A stretch of 64,000 bases of DNA from Caulobacter segnis ATCC 21756 (GTDB lineage: Bacteria > Pseudomonadota > Alphaproteobacteria > Caulobacterales > Caulobacteraceae): NCBI RefSeq assembly GCF_000092285.1, contig NC_014100.1, positions 1,178,001 through 1,242,000 of the forward strand. The letters are read 5' to 3'. Shown piece after piece: positions 48,085-58,978 of this stretch (its first letter is position 1; the number at the start of each line of letters is the position of its first letter). The notes under the pieces are model-generated. The model did no database searches. It saw only the letters and a list, made by a program, of their open reading frames with translations, and was not told the origin of the DNA. The translations under genes and the position numbers were made by a program.

Positions 48085-48237
48085 GCCGTCTCGGGCGCGG
48101 GCGGCTTAATCTTAACGCCCCCGCGCCGTTCACTATATTCGCGAACAATTAACCGCGATGCTTGGCCGTTCATTAGCTCTTCTCTGCGACAAAGCGCCCA
48201 TCAGTTTGGTTCGCCGAAACAAAGGGATGGGCGCCTT

Positions 48238-48549
48238 ATGAAATTCTCGATCGCGATCGCCGCGGGTCTCGCTGGCAGCTTCTTCGTCGCTCAGGCCGCT
48301 TCGGCCGCCGGCGGTTTCGAAGACCAAATGGGCCGCTGCCTGCAGCAGTTCGCCAACACCCGCGATGCGGCCCAGGTCATGCTGGAGTGCAACGCCGTGG
48401 ACGGCAAGCTGTCGGACTGCAAGGTCGTCGACAACAGCGCCGGCGGCAAGGGCTTCGACAAGGCCGCCATGTGCATCGCCGAGAAGCTGCCGATGGGCGC
48501 CAAGACCGGCACCGTGAAGGTTCCGTTCCGCTTCCCGGGCGGCGCGTAA
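48238..48549 (+). CDS. Small secreted protein with TonB C-terminal-like domain
   Basis: 103 residues. Signal peptide of about 22 residues (SIAIAAGLAGSFFVAQAASA). The mature part has cysteines in GRCLQQFA, LECNAVDG, LSDCKVVD and AAMCIAEK. The alternation LECNAVDGKLSDCKVVDNS ... GFDKAAMCIAEKLPM ... TVKVPFRF follows the pattern of a compact TonB C-terminal domain used in secreted energy-transducer relatives. A transport role is not established. It is followed by a strong bidirectional terminator. Confidence 0.68.
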   Translation: MKFSIAIAAGLAGSFFVAQAASAAGGFEDQMGRCLQQFANTRDAAQVMLECNAVDGKLSDCKVVDNSAGGKGFDKAAMCIAEKLPMGAKTGTVKVPFRFPGGA

Positions 48550-48576
48550 GCTTCGCTTAGGTTTCGAGACTAAAAG

Positions 48577-48608
48577 AGCCCCTGCCGGTCCGCCGGCGGG
48601 GGCTTTTT
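48577..48608. terminator. Bidirectional Rho-independent terminator
   Basis: A 12-base stem (AGCCCCTGCCGG, loop TCCG, CCGGCGGGGGCT) with an A tract on the left and TTTTT on the right. It serves the small secreted protein gene from the left and the convergent gene that ends at 48614 from the right. Confidence 0.88.
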
Positions 48609-48613
48609 CGTGT

Positions 48614-49126
48614 TCAGGGCTCGGCGCCCGTCTCGATCAGCGGCCGCCCGAGCCTCACGGCCTGCTCGACGCTGGCCGCCACCGGAACCGTCGCGAACGG
48701 TTTCCAGCCATCGCAGACCACCTTGGCCACGGCCTCGTCCGCGCTTCCCGCCGGCAGGGGCTGGGCCGGACGCTGGTCGCCGGTCAGCGGGCCTTCGCGC
48801 CCGCCCGCCCGGATGCTGGAAAAGCCGGCGTGGGCTATGGTGCGAGCGTCGCAGTCGATGACCTCGTGACGCCAGCCGCCCCAGAATTCCTCCGCGCCCG
48901 CCTTGAAGCCGCCCTCGGCGACCTGCAGCACGCGAAGCTTGGCCACGCGTCCCGTCCGCTTGACGCTTCCCAGGTCGACGAAGGTGGCGAAGCGGCCGAC
49001 GTCGGCCAGCCGCAGCTCAAGCGGGGCTGACGGGGAGGCTGTCTGGGCCATCGCCGGCCCCGTCCACAAAGTGATGGCCAACAGGGCGTTTCGCGCCGCG
49101 CGGAATTGGTCTAATCGGCTCGTCAT
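48614..49126 (-). CDS. Secreted hypothetical protein (surface-adhesin-E-like)
   Basis: 170 residues. N-terminal signal sequence ends near residue 28 (TGPAMAQ). The mature part [20 protein letters not shown], then [34 protein letters not shown] and a late KVVCDGWK give a conserved Cys pair and a beta pattern like adhesin-E-type proteins. Start at 49126 is the best Met; it overlaps the murC ATG head to head in CATG, so each gene's ribosome site falls in the other's coding region. If that is thought unlikely, a downstream start should be sought. Confidence 0.62.
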   Translation of the reverse strand: MTSRLDQFRAARNALLAITLWTGPAMAQTASPSAPLELRLADVGRFATFVDLGSVKRTGRVAKLRVLQVAEGGFKAGAEEFWGGWRHEVIDCDARTIAHAGFSSIRAGGREGPLTGDQRPAQPLPAGSADEAVAKVVCDGWKPFATVPVAASVEQAVRLGRPLIETGAEP

Positions 49127-50543
49127 GATCCAGCGTCGACGCCCCGTCCCCTTCGAACTCGGCCCCGTGCACTTCATCGGCATCGGCGGCATTGGCATGT
49201 CCGGCATCGCCGAGATCATGCTGCGTATCGGCTACACCGTTCAGGGCAGCGACGCCAAGGCCAGCGCCAACACCGAACGGCTCGAGAAGCTCGGCGCGCG
49301 CATCTTCATCGGCCATGACGCCGCCCACGTCGAGGGCGCCTCGGCGATCGTCTATTCGACGGCCGTGAAGGCCGATAACCCGGAGATGGTCGCCGGCCGC
49401 GACAAGCGCCTGCCCTTGGTGCGCCGCGCCGAGATGCTGGCCGAGCTGATGCGCCTGCAGTTCTCGATCGCGGTGGGCGGCACGCACGGCAAGACCACCA
49501 CCACCTCGATGGTCGCCACCCTGCTGGACGCCGGCGGAATGGACCCCACCGTCGTCAACGGCGGCATCATCAACGCCTACGGCACCAACGCCAAGGTCGG
49601 CGAGGGCGACTGGATCGTCGTCGAGGCCGACGAAAGCGACGGCTCGTTCCTGCGCCTGAAGTCGACGGTGGCGATCGTCACCAACATCGACGCCGAGCAC
49701 CTGGATCACTGGGGCGACTTCGAGGCCGTGAAGAAGGGCTTCCAGGACTTCATCCAGAACATCCCGTTCTACGGCTTCGCCGCCGTCTGCACCGACCATC
49801 CGGAAGTGCAGGCCCTGACCTCGCGGATCGAGAACCGGCGCCTGGTCACCTACGGCACCAACCCGCAGGCCGAGGTGCGGGTCTCCAACATCGAGATGGG
49901 CCCGGACGGCGCCAAGTTCGACATCGTCGTCTCGCCGCGCGACGGCGAGGTCGTCCGCTACGACGGCCTGAAGATGCCGATGGCCGGCCATCACAACGTG
50001 CTGAACGCCACCGCCGCCGTGGCCGTGGCGCGCGAACTGGGCGTGGACGCCGAGTCGATCGCCAAGGGCCTGGCCGGCTTTGGCGGGGTCAAGCGCCGCT
50101 TCACCACGACCGGCGTCGCCAACGGGATTCGCGTCGTCGACGACTACGGCCACCACCCGGTCGAGATCGCGGCCGTGCTGAAGGCCGCGCGCGCGGTGAC
50201 GCAAGGCAAGGTGATCGCCGTGGTCCAGCCGCACCGCTACACGCGCCTGCGCGACCTGATGACCGAGTTCAGCTCGTGCTTCAATGACGCCGACACGGTG
50301 ATCGTGGCGGATGTCTACACCGCCGGCGAGCAGCCGATCGAGGGCGTCAATCGCGACGCGCTGGTCGAGGGGCTCAAGAAGTTCGGCCACCGCCGCGCCC
50401 TGCCGCTGGAAAGCCCCACGGCCCTGCCGCGCCTGATCGCCGCCGAGGCGACCAGCGGCGACCTCGTCGTCCTGCTCGGCGCCGGCGACATCACCACCTG
50501 GGCCTACGCCCTGCCGGGCCAGTTGGAAGCGCTGTCCAAGTGA
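49125..50543 (+). CDS. murC: UDP-N-acetylmuramate--L-alanine ligase MurC
   Basis: 472 residues. Adds the first L-Ala to UDP-MurNAc. The start [19 protein letters not shown] is followed by the Rossmann motif [14 protein letters not shown]; the ATP loop is [17 protein letters not shown], with [12 protein letters not shown] and [13 protein letters not shown] downstream, and [12 protein letters not shown] plus [11 protein letters not shown] in the C-terminal domain. All are MurC-specific. The longer open frame upstream overlaps the opposite-strand secreted-protein gene and is not conserved. murB overlaps the stop by GTGA. Confidence 0.96.
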   Translation: MIQRRRPVPFELGPVHFIGIGGIGMSGIAEIMLRIGYTVQGSDAKASANTERLEKLGARIFIGHDAAHVEGASAIVYSTAVKADNPEMVAGRDKRLPLVRRAEMLAELMRLQFSIAVGGTHGKTTTTSMVATLLDAGGMDPTVVNGGIINAYGTNAKVGEGDWIVVEADESDGSFLRLKSTVAIVTNIDAEHLDHWGDFEAVKKGFQDFIQNIPFYGFAAVCTDHPEVQALTSRIENRRLVTYGTNPQAEVRVSNIEMGPDGAKFDIVVSPRDGEVVRYDGLKMPMAGHHNVLNATAAVAVARELGVDAESIAKGLAGFGGVKRRFTTTGVANGIRVVDDYGHHPVEIAAVLKAARAVTQGKVIAVVQPHRYTRLRDLMTEFSSCFNDADTVIVADVYTAGEQPIEGVNRDALVEGLKKFGHRRALPLESPTALPRLIAAEATSGDLVVLLGAGDITTWAYALPGQLEALSK

Positions 50544-51445
50544 GCTGGAAGACCCATCTCCCGACCGTCCGCGGCAAGCTGCTGATCGACGAGGCCCTGG
50601 CGCCGTTCACCTGGTTCCGGGTCGGCGGCCCGGCCGACGTGGTGTTCCTGCCGGCCGACGAGCAGGACCTGTCGGACTTCCTGAAGGCGCTGGATCCCGC
50701 CGTGCCGGTCATGGCGATCGGCGTCGGTTCGAACCTGCTGGTCCGCGACGGCGGCGTCGACGGCGTGATCATCCGCCTCGGCAAGGGTTTCAACACGGTC
50801 GAGCCCCTGGGCGACAACCGCATCAAGGCCGGCAGCGCCGTGCCGGACGCCATCCTGGCCCGCAAGGCGGCGGAGGCGGGGATCGCGGGGCTGGAGTTTT
50901 ACGCCGGCATTCCGGGCACGATCGGCGGCGCGGTGATCATGAACGCCGGCTGCTACGGCTCCGAGACCGTCAATGTGGTCAAGTCGGTCCGGGTCATGGA
51001 CCGTGCTGGCGTCGTCCGCGAGCTGGCGGTCGAGGACCTGCACTACACCTATCGCCACAGCGCCCTGCAGGACGGCGAGACCGTGATCGTGCTGGACGCC
51101 GTGTTCGAGGGAACCGCTGACGAACCTGAGGCGATCAAGGCCCGCATGGCCGAAATCACCGCCCGCCGCGAGACCACCCAGCCGATCCGCGAAAAGACTG
51201 GCGGCTCGACCTTCAAGAACCCGCCGGGCCACTCGTCGTGGAAGCTGGTGGACGAGGCCGGCTGGCGCGGGAAGCTGTTTGGCGGCGCGATGTTTTCGCC
51301 CCTCCACAGCAACTTCCTGATCAACACTGGCGAGGCGACGGCGGCGGACCTTGAGGGGCTGGGCGAGGCGGTCCGCGCCGACGTGAAGGCCAAGACCGGC
51401 GTCCAGCTGGACTGGGAAATCAAGCGGATCGGACGGACGGGGTAG
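50540..51445 (+). CDS. murB: UDP-N-acetylenolpyruvoylglucosamine reductase MurB
   Basis: 301 residues from a GTG overlapping the murC stop. Reduces UDP-GlcNAc-enolpyruvate to UDP-MurNAc with FAD and NADPH. FAD domain: [19 protein letters not shown] and [42 protein letters not shown]; and the C-terminal catalytic region [20 protein letters not shown] and [14 protein letters not shown]. It is a type II MurB, lacking the extra tyrosine loop of E. coli. A palindromic repeat follows its stop. Confidence 0.96.
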   Translation: MSWKTHLPTVRGKLLIDEALAPFTWFRVGGPADVVFLPADEQDLSDFLKALDPAVPVMAIGVGSNLLVRDGGVDGVIIRLGKGFNTVEPLGDNRIKAGSAVPDAILARKAAEAGIAGLEFYAGIPGTIGGAVIMNAGCYGSETVNVVKSVRVMDRAGVVRELAVEDLHYTYRHSALQDGETVIVLDAVFEGTADEPEAIKARMAEITARRETTQPIREKTGGSTFKNPPGHSSWKLVDEAGWRGKLFGGAMFSPLHSNFLINTGEATAADLEGLGEAVRADVKAKTGVQLDWEIKRIGRTG

Positions 51446-51452
51446 GGATTTA

Positions 51453-51572
51453 GTTCCTCCCCCGCGATGCGGGGGAGGTGGCCCAGAGGGCCGGAGGGGG
51501 CTAGCGTGGCCGACTTCCAGTTCGCCCCCTCCGTCGCTCCGCGACACCTCCCCCGTGTCACGGGGGAGGAAC
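51453..51572. repeat. Palindromic intergenic repeat after murB
   Basis: Outer 12-base perfect inverted repeat GTTCCTCCCCCG ... CGGGGGAGGAAC, with inner GCGATGCGGGGGAGG and CCCCCTCCGTCGCTCCGCGACACCTCCCCCG words. Related in its parts to the copies around rnpB but arranged inside out. Confidence 0.75.
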
Positions 51573-52127
51573 TTCACGAGCGTTCGCAGCGCTCTATCAT
51601 CCGCGTATCCGGAATCGAACTGAGCGATTTCAACGACTTATCATTTTTACACGCCGCTCTGTGATCCGCGTTGAAACCCGTTCCATACTGATCTCACCCG
51701 ATAGCGCGGAAGGGACGTCCGGCCGGCGATCGTGACGGCTGTCGGGGGTGGTCGAGCGGGACTCTAGGTTCGGGCTGAAATCGCCCGGACGGTCCGGGGA
51801 CCGGGGTCGCCAGCCCCGGCCCGCCCGCCGGGGGCCTCTTTCGGAAGCGGGTTAAAACCCCGCGCGTCGAAGGCTCACCGGATAACGATCGCGCGGAGCG
51901 TCTAGGCTTCGTCGAAACGGTAACACCTCTATCCTCATCCGGACGAATGTCCGGGCGCTCCGCATCCCCTTCCAAACCTTCAGCGGCCCGCCGCGTGAAG
52001 CGGGAAAGTCGTGCGACTGCTCAGTTCCTGAGCTTGCAGCCTCTCTAGCGCACGTCGGCCCATTGCTGACTCCCCGTGGCGCGAACGGGTGCTATGACTG
52101 CCGCGTCATTGGGGAGAGTTCTTGCTC
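51573..52127. other. 555-base gene-free stretch rich in stem-loops
   Basis: No convincing coding region. Several perfect stems are present: GCGGG/CCCGC at 51847-51863, GCGGAGCG at 51893 pairing with CGCTCCGC at 51956 and enclosing CCGGAC-GAAT-GTCCGG at 51939-51954, and GCTCAG-TTC-CTGAGC at 52019-52033. The nested arrangement suits a structured RNA, but it matches no RNA class I recognise. A 93-codon frame on the minus strand (51694-51975) is Pro/Arg-rich and not persuasive. Confidence 0.4.
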
Positions 52128-53525
52128 ATGTATCGTCGCTTGCTGGCCGCTTCGGCCGTTTTCGCCCTCCTGTCGGGCGCCGCCCACGCTCAAGACGTCC
52201 GCACCGCCGAAGCGCTGCGTGACAAGGCGCTGCTGGACCGCACCGCCTGGGACATCACCGAGGACCTGACCACCAGCATCGGCCCGCGCGTCGTGGGCTC
52301 GCCGGCCATGGAGCGCGCCAAGGACTGGGCCGTCGCCAAGTTCAAGGCCCTGGGCTTCACCAACATCAAGGTCGAGGAATTCGCCAAGCCGTCCTGGACG
52401 CGCGGCGAGGAGAGCGCCCAGCTGGTCGCGCCCTATCCGATGAAGCTGGACATCGTGGGCCTGGGCCGCACCGTGTCGACCCCGCCCGGCGGCATCGAGG
52501 CCGAGGTCGCTCTGTTCCGCACCTACGCCGAGATGATCGCCGCCCCCGAGGGCTCGCTGAAGGGCAAGATCGCCGTCATCACCCAGCCGATGGTCAAGGC
52601 CCAGGACGGCTCGGGCTATGGCGTGGCGGGGATCTCGCGCCGCGCCGGTCCGGTCGAGGCGGCCAAGCGCGGGGCCGTGGCCCTGCTGATCCGCTCGGTC
52701 TCGACCTCGGACTCCACCGTCCCCCACACCGGCATGACCGCCTTCGGCGACCAGGTCGTCACCATTCCGGCCGCCGCCATGGGCGTGCCCGAGGCCGAGC
52801 AGCTGGAGCGCCTGGCCAAGAAGGGCCCGCTGCGCATCAAGCTGAAGCTGGCCTCGACCACCGATCCCAACGACGTGGCCTGGAACATCTCGGGCGACAT
52901 CAAGGGCTCGGAAAAGCCCGACGAGGTGATCGTCATCGGCGGCCACCTGGACAGCTGGGACGTCGGCACCGGCGCGCTCGACGACGCCACCGGCATCGGC
53001 ATCACCACGGCCGCGGCCAAGCTGATCGGCGACCTGCCCAAGCATCCCAAGCGCACGATCCGCGTCGTGATGTGGGGCTCGGAGGAGAGTGGCGGTTCGT
53101 CGGAAGCCTATCTGGCCGCGCACAAGGACGAGGTCTCCAAGATCGTCCTGGCCGGCGAAAGCGACAGCGGCGCCGACCGCATCTATTCGCTGAAGCTGCC
53201 GGCCGGCGCGGCCAAGCATCCGATCGCCACCACGGCGGCCAATGTGCTGGCTCCGCTGAAGATCTATGTGAACCAGCAGCCGGCCGCACACGGCGGCGCC
53301 GACATCGCCGGCCTGGAGTCGGCGGGCGTGCCGTCGATCGAGCTGGAGCAGGACGCCAGCCGGTACTTCGACTACCACCACACCGCCGACGACACCTTGA
53401 ACAAGGTCGATCCGCTCCAACTGGCCCAGAACGTCGCGGCCTGGACCAGCCTGATCTACCTGGTCGCCGACAGCGACATCGACTTCCGCGCGCTGAAGCC
53501 GGCGGGGGCGGCGGCGACGCACTAA
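52128..53525 (+). CDS. Secreted M28-family zinc peptidase
   Basis: 465 residues. Signal peptide (about 1-20, ending GAAHA). An inserted protease-associated region (about 115-240) precedes the catalytic M28 domain. Zinc ligands are visible in GGHLDSWDVGTGALDDATGIG (His and bridging Asp), GSEESGGSSEAY (Glu), ESDSGADR (Asp) and FDYHHTADDTLNKVD (His). Such enzymes are aminopeptidases or carboxypeptidases like glutamate carboxypeptidase II. It splits the dcw cluster between murB and ddl, and is preceded by a fold-rich intergenic region with its own GGGGAG ribosome site. Confidence 0.9.
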   Translation: MYRRLLAASAVFALLSGAAHAQDVRTAEALRDKALLDRTAWDITEDLTTSIGPRVVGSPAMERAKDWAVAKFKALGFTNIKVEEFAKPSWTRGEESAQLVAPYPMKLDIVGLGRTVSTPPGGIEAEVALFRTYAEMIAAPEGSLKGKIAVITQPMVKAQDGSGYGVAGISRRAGPVEAAKRGAVALLIRSVSTSDSTVPHTGMTAFGDQVVTIPAAAMGVPEAEQLERLAKKGPLRIKLKLASTTDPNDVAWNISGDIKGSEKPDEVIVIGGHLDSWDVGTGALDDATGIGITTAAAKLIGDLPKHPKRTIRVVMWGSEESGGSSEAYLAAHKDEVSKIVLAGESDSGADRIYSLKLPAGAAKHPIATTAANVLAPLKIYVNQQPAAHGGADIAGLESAGVPSIELEQDASRYFDYHHTADDTLNKVDPLQLAQNVAAWTSLIYLVADSDIDFRALKPAGAAATH

Positions 53526-53541
53526 GCATCCACAAACCTTG

Positions 53542-53682
53542 GCTCTCCCTTCCCCCTTGATGGGGGAAGGGCAGGGATGGGGGTGTTGGCACGGCCTGTC
53601 CGCCTCTCTAGGAAGGGCGGTAAGGCGTCCGACGCGGCGCGATCACCCCCACCCAACCCTCCCCCATCAAGGGGGAGGGCTC
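53542..53682. repeat. Palindromic intergenic repeat between the M28 peptidase gene and ddl
   Basis: CTCTCCCTTCCCCCTTGATG... on the left pairs imperfectly with ...CATCAAGGGGGAGGGCTC on the right, and inner TGGGGGTG / CACCCCCA arms pair exactly. It is of the same general type as the other palindromic repeats in the window but a different sequence subclass. Confidence 0.65.
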
Positions 53683-53695
53683 ATTAGAGCGCCAA

Positions 53696-54655
53696 ATGAC
53701 CCAGCAGCCCCTCTCTGGCCGCCACATCGCCGTCCTGCTGGGCGGGCCCTCGTCGGAACGCAAGGTCAGCCTGGTCTCGGGCGCCGAATGCGCCGACGCG
53801 CTGGAGCGGCTGGGGGCCAAGGTCACGCGGATCGACGCGGGGCCCGACATCGCCCAGGTGCTGACGGCGGCCAAGCCCGACCTCGTCTTCAACGCCCTGC
53901 ACGGCGAATGGGGCGAGGACGGCTGCGTCCAGGGCGTGCTCGAGACGCTGAAGCTGCCCTACACCCACTCCGGCGTCCTGGCCTCGGCCCTGGCGATGGA
54001 CAAGGCCAAGGCCAAGGCGGTGCTGGCGGCGGCCGGCGTCGTCGTCCCCGGCGGCGGCCTGTTCAACCGCCACGATGTGGCCCGCGACCACGTCCTGCCG
54101 CCGCCCTATGTGGTCAAGCCGAACGCCGAGGGCTCCTCGGTCGGCGTGTTCATCGTCAAGGAAGGCGCCAACCGTCCTCCGGAAGAAGTCGGCGCGCCGT
54201 CGTGGACCTTCGGCGAGGAGGTGATGGTCGAGCCGTACATCCGCGGGCTTGAGCTGGCCGTCGCCGTCATGGGTGAGGCGAATGGTCCCAGAGCCCTCGC
54301 GGTCACCGATATTCGTGCATCCACAGGTTTTTATGACTACGAGGCCAAGTACTCGGAGGGCGGCTCGATCCACGTCCTGCCCGCCCCAATCCCTGATGGC
54401 GTAAGGGATCGCGCCATGCGGATGGCCGAGTTGGCCCATACCGCTCTTGGTTGTCGAAGTGTGACTCGGTCCGACCTTCGTTATGACGACATTAACGACA
54501 TTCTGGTCCTTCTAGAGGTCAATACGCAGCCCGGCATGACTCCGACCTCGCTCGCCCCTGAGCAGGCCGCCCACGTCGGGATTCCGTTTGATCAGTTGGT
54601 TCTATGGATCGTGGAGGACGCTTATGCCCGCCGTAACGCGGGGGGGACCGCCTAA
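53696..54655 (+). CDS. ddl: D-alanine--D-alanine ligase
   Basis: 319 residues, ATP-grasp fold. Makes the D-Ala-D-Ala dipeptide used by MurF. Visible: [17 protein letters not shown] (N-domain), [47 protein letters not shown] (ATP lysine and serine loop), and [15 protein letters not shown], whose N-x-Q-P-G-M-T replaces the usual N-T-x-P-G-M-T. Corresponds to DdlB of dcw clusters. Its 3' end overlaps ftsQ by 32 bases. Confidence 0.96.
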   Translation: MTQQPLSGRHIAVLLGGPSSERKVSLVSGAECADALERLGAKVTRIDAGPDIAQVLTAAKPDLVFNALHGEWGEDGCVQGVLETLKLPYTHSGVLASALAMDKAKAKAVLAAAGVVVPGGGLFNRHDVARDHVLPPPYVVKPNAEGSSVGVFIVKEGANRPPEEVGAPSWTFGEEVMVEPYIRGLELAVAVMGEANGPRALAVTDIRASTGFYDYEAKYSEGGSIHVLPAPIPDGVRDRAMRMAELAHTALGCRSVTRSDLRYDDINDILVLLEVNTQPGMTPTSLAPEQAAHVGIPFDQLVLWIVEDAYARRNAGGTA

Positions 54656-55532
54656 GCCTAGGCGACCCCGGGCCGAAGCGCCCGCAAGTCCGAGCAAGGG
54701 TCGGGCCGCGCCGCGAGGCGCGCAGCCGGCCGCCAAGCTGCACGCCGCCAAGGGCGTGGGCCTCTCGCCCACTGTCGCCCTCGGTGTCGCGGGCGCCGCC
54801 TTGGGTCTCGGACTGGTGGTGATGTTGGCCACAGGGCACCGCGCCGAACGTATCGGCGCGGCGATGGCGCATGGCGTCGATGGCGCGTTCGCCTCCGCCG
54901 GGTTCAAGCTGAAGACGGTCCACATCCGCGGGGCGTCCTCGACGGCCCAGGCCGACATCCTGAAGGCCTCGGGCCTTTATCTCGACCAGCCGACGCTGGG
55001 CATGGACCTGGCGGGCGTCCGCCAGCGCGTGCAGGGCGTGGGCTGGGTCAAGGACGTCCAGGTCGTGCGGATGCTGCCCGACACCGTGCTGATCTCCGTC
55101 CAGGAGCGACCGGCGCTGGCGGTCTGGCAGAACCAGGGCCGGATGAAGGTGATCGACGCCGAGGGGCGGGTGATCAACGAAGCCGACCCCGCGCGCTTCC
55201 CCCAGCTGCCGCTGGTGGTGGGGCAGGGCGCCGACCAGGCCGCGGGCCTGATCCTGCCGGCGGTGGCCTCGCGTCCCCGCCTGCGCGATCGGCTCGAGGC
55301 GCTGGTGCGGGTGGACGACCGACGTTGGGATCTTCGTCTGAAGGACGGGTCGCTGATCCAGCTTCCGGCCATTGACGAAGAATCCGCGCTGATTCAATTG
55401 GATCAGCTCGACCAGCGGCAGAGAATCCTGGACATGGGTTTCGCGCGGATCGATCTGCGCGACCCCGAAATGGTGGCTGTGAGACCTCGCGACGCGGCGC
55501 TGCCTGGGCAGCTCGCGGCCGGCGGGGCGTAA
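54624..55532 (+). CDS. ftsQ: Cell division protein FtsQ
   Basis: 302 residues. A basic, Pro/Ala-rich cytoplasmic N-terminus of about 50 residues, one membrane helix ([20 protein letters not shown]), then the POTRA domain ([20 protein letters not shown] to [21 protein letters not shown]) and the FtsQ beta domain with [21 protein letters not shown] and LPLVVGQGA. It recruits FtsL and FtsB. Start ATG at 54624 has a GGAGGAC ribosome site inside the ddl gene. Confidence 0.94.
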   Translation: MPAVTRGGPPKPRRPRAEAPASPSKGRAAPRGAQPAAKLHAAKGVGLSPTVALGVAGAALGLGLVVMLATGHRAERIGAAMAHGVDGAFASAGFKLKTVHIRGASSTAQADILKASGLYLDQPTLGMDLAGVRQRVQGVGWVKDVQVVRMLPDTVLISVQERPALAVWQNQGRMKVIDAEGRVINEADPARFPQLPLVVGQGADQAAGLILPAVASRPRLRDRLEALVRVDDRRWDLRLKDGSLIQLPAIDEESALIQLDQLDQRQRILDMGFARIDLRDPEMVAVRPRDAALPGQLAAGGA

Positions 55533-55562
55533 TGGACTTGATGGGCTGAGGTGACGATAGCG

Positions 55563-56888
55563 ATGTCGCGAATGGAGGACCGGAAACAGGCTCGCGAGGG
55601 CCTGAAGGCGACGCTTGTGCGCCAGCCCGCCATCGCGGCCGTCGATCTGGGCGCGTCGAAGGTGACGTGCTTCATCATGAAGCCCGACGGCATCCACCGC
55701 GAGCACCGCACCCTGACGACCTCGGGCGTCGGCTATGTCCAGTCGCGCGGCGTGCGCGGCGGCGCGATCGTTAACCTCGACGAAGCCGCCCAGGCCATCG
55801 CCCAGGCTGTCGAGCGCGCCGAGACCGTGGCCGGCGTCAACGTCCAGGGCGTCAGCGTCTGCACGGCCGGCGGCCAGCTGGCCAGCCACCGCGTCCACGC
55901 CCAGGTCTCGCTGGGCGCTCGCCCGATCTCGGACGGCGACCTGTCGCGCGCCATCGCCTCGGCCCTGGCCCAGGTGCGCATTCCCGGCCGCAAGCCCATC
56001 CACCTGCTGCCGATCGCCTGGTCGGTCGACGGCCAGCGCGGCATTCGCGACCCGCGCGCCATGTTCGGCCGCTCGCTGGGGCTCGAACTCTTGGTCGTCT
56101 CGGTCAACGAGAACATCTTCCACACCCTGGCCCACTGCGTCGAACGCGCCCACCTGTCCTTCGAAGGCATCGTCGCCGCGCCGTTCGCCTCGGCCCTGGC
56201 GGCCCTGGAAGAGGACGAGATGGACCTGGGCGCCGTCTGCATCGATATGGGCGGCGGCTCGACCTCGGTGGCGGTGTTCAACAACGGCGCGCTCTGCCAC
56301 GTCGACAGCCTGGCCGTCGGCGGCGGGCACGTGACCCAGGACATCGCGCGCGGCCTGCAGACCTCGGTCGTCGGCGCCGAGCGCATCAAGACCCTGCACG
56401 GCAGCGCCATCGCCTCGGCCAACGAGGACCGCGAAATGATCGAGGCGCCGCCGCGCGGCGACGATCCGGGCGCGGGTCCGGTGATCGCGCCGCGCTCCCT
56501 GCTGAAGGGCATCATCCAGCCGCGCGTCGAGGAGACGCTGGAGCTGCTGCGCGAGCGCCTGAAGGCTTCCGGCGCGCCGGTCGAGCCGGGCGCGGGCATC
56601 GTGCTGACGGGCGGCGCCAGCCAGCTGGCCGGCGTGCGGGAAGTGGCCGTGCGGGTCTTCGACCGTCCGGTGCGCCTGGGCCGTCCGCGCCGGGTGCCGC
56701 ACTTGGCCGACGCCGCCTCGGGCCCGGCCTTCTGCGCGGCCGCCGGCACGCTGCACCGCACCGCCTTCGGGCCGCGCGAGGCCGTGTCCTCCAAGGCCCT
56801 GGCCGGCGGCGTCGCCCGCAAGCGCCCTCTGGATCCTAACGCCAGCCCGATTTCGCGCGCCGCGGCTTGGCTGCGCGACAACCTCTAG
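55563..56888 (+). CDS. ftsA: Cell division protein FtsA
   Basis: 441 residues, actin fold. Tethers FtsZ to the membrane. The ATPase phosphate-1 motif is AAVDLGASKVTCFIMKPDG, the second is CIDMGGGSTSVAVFNNG, and the adenosine motif VLTGGASQLAGVREVA. The SHS2-type 1C domain lies at about 75-165. The C-terminal amphipathic helix ISRAAAWLRDNL is the membrane-targeting sequence. ATG at 55563 was chosen from several near starts because of spacing to GAGG. A terminator follows, separating it from ftsZ transcription. Confidence 0.95.
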   Translation: MSRMEDRKQAREGLKATLVRQPAIAAVDLGASKVTCFIMKPDGIHREHRTLTTSGVGYVQSRGVRGGAIVNLDEAAQAIAQAVERAETVAGVNVQGVSVCTAGGQLASHRVHAQVSLGARPISDGDLSRAIASALAQVRIPGRKPIHLLPIAWSVDGQRGIRDPRAMFGRSLGLELLVVSVNENIFHTLAHCVERAHLSFEGIVAAPFASALAALEEDEMDLGAVCIDMGGGSTSVAVFNNGALCHVDSLAVGGGHVTQDIARGLQTSVVGAERIKTLHGSAIASANEDREMIEAPPRGDDPGAGPVIAPRSLLKGIIQPRVEETLELLRERLKASGAPVEPGAGIVLTGGASQLAGVREVAVRVFDRPVRLGRPRRVPHLADAASGPAFCAAAGTLHRTAFGPREAVSSKALAGGVARKRPLDPNASPISRAAAWLRDNL

Positions 56889-56946
56889 ACTGGGGCGCGG
56901 CCAAGGTCTCAAACCTTAAGCGTGATTAACTCTACTGTTTAACTTT

Positions 56947-56981
56947 AAAGGGCCCTCCGAGCATCTCGGATGGGCCTTTTT
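56947..56981 (+). terminator. Rho-independent terminator between ftsA and ftsZ
   Basis: AAAGGGCCC-TCCGAG, loop CAT, CTCGGA-(T)-GGGCCTTT-TT. One T is bulged. It starts about 60 bases after the ftsA stop and implies that ftsZ depends at least partly on its own promoter. TTAA half-sites at 56925-56943 just before it are not at CtrA spacing. Confidence 0.82.
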
Positions 56982-57043
56982 GCTGCTCTAAACAGCCGAT
57001 ATTGGTCAGATCAGACAGTCAGCGTCGTTCGGTCGCACGCGCC

Positions 57044-57052
57044 TGTGGATAG
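57044..57052 (-). promoter_or_regulatory. DnaA box in the ftsZ control region
   Basis: Minus strand CTATCCACA, eight of nine bases of the DnaA consensus TTATCCACA. It lies about 210 bases upstream of the ftsZ ATG. DnaA is known to activate ftsZ in Caulobacter. Confidence 0.5.
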
Positions 57053-57129
57053 TGTCGGAAGCCTTGGTTCCCTTGGACTTTCTGTTGATAGACCACAATT
57101 TATCCCACGGCCGCGCTCGACCAGACCCC

Positions 57130-57160
57130 GACTCAGATTATGCAGTTAACTGCCGATTAA
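57130..57160 (+). promoter_or_regulatory. CcrM methylation site and perfect CtrA box upstream of ftsZ
   Basis: GACTC at 57130-57134 is a GANTC site methylated by CcrM. TTAA-CTGCCGA-TTAA at 57146-57160 is an exact CtrA box (TTAA-N7-TTAA). In C. crescentus CtrA represses ftsZ in swarmer cells and CcrM methylation assists its expression, so both signals are in the expected place, 100-130 bases before the start codon. Confidence 0.85.
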
Positions 57161-57262
57161 CGATGGTGGTTGTTCTGTTAACACGATCGTCGAGGCGCTC
57201 CCCGGCGATTGGTGTCGCCGAGGTCTAATTTGACGATTTCGGCGTAAGGACGCGAGGGTCCC

Positions 57263-58813
<1,551 letters not shown>

Positions 58814-58845
58814 AAAGCGGACCCCAAACGGGGACCTAAATGACG

Positions 58846-58876
58846 AAACGCCCGGAGGAAACTCCGGGGCGTTTTG
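58846..58876 (+). terminator. Rho-independent terminator of ftsZ
   Basis: AAACGCCCGGAG, loop GAAA, CTCCGGGGCGTTTT with one bulged G. It begins 33 bases after the ftsZ stop and closes the dcw cluster. Confidence 0.85.
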
Positions 58877-58900
58877 CGTTACGAAGCTTGGCGCGCTTTG

Positions 58901-58965
58901 ATGTTATAAGATAACATTTCTATTGAGGCGGCTTTGGCGAAGCGCTAGTGGTGTTACATTGTAAC
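58901..58965. promoter_or_regulatory. Two Zur-like palindromes upstream of the CobW-family gene
   Basis: ATGTTAT-AAG-ATAACAT (58901-58917) matches the Zur box core GTTATA-N-TATAAC closely, and is flanked by TTTC as in the E. coli consensus. GTTACA-T-TGTAAC (58953-58965) is a second, related palindrome 14 bases before the GTG start. Together they predict repression by zinc-bound Zur and expression on zinc starvation. Confidence 0.75.
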
Positions 58966-58978
58966 GCAAGAGGCGCGC

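Noticed and set aside
51720..51960. tmRNA or 6S RNA
   Set aside because: No tag-peptide codons, no tRNA-like ends and no 6S central-bubble pattern that I could identify.
51694..51975. 93-codon minus-strand frame in the gap before the M28 peptidase
   Set aside because: Pro/Arg-rich, no recognisable motif, no ATG with a ribosome site; the DNA looks structured instead.
56919..56943. TTAA-rich stretch after ftsA as a CtrA box
   Set aside because: Spacings are six and nine bases instead of seven, and it lies before a terminator, far from the ftsZ start.
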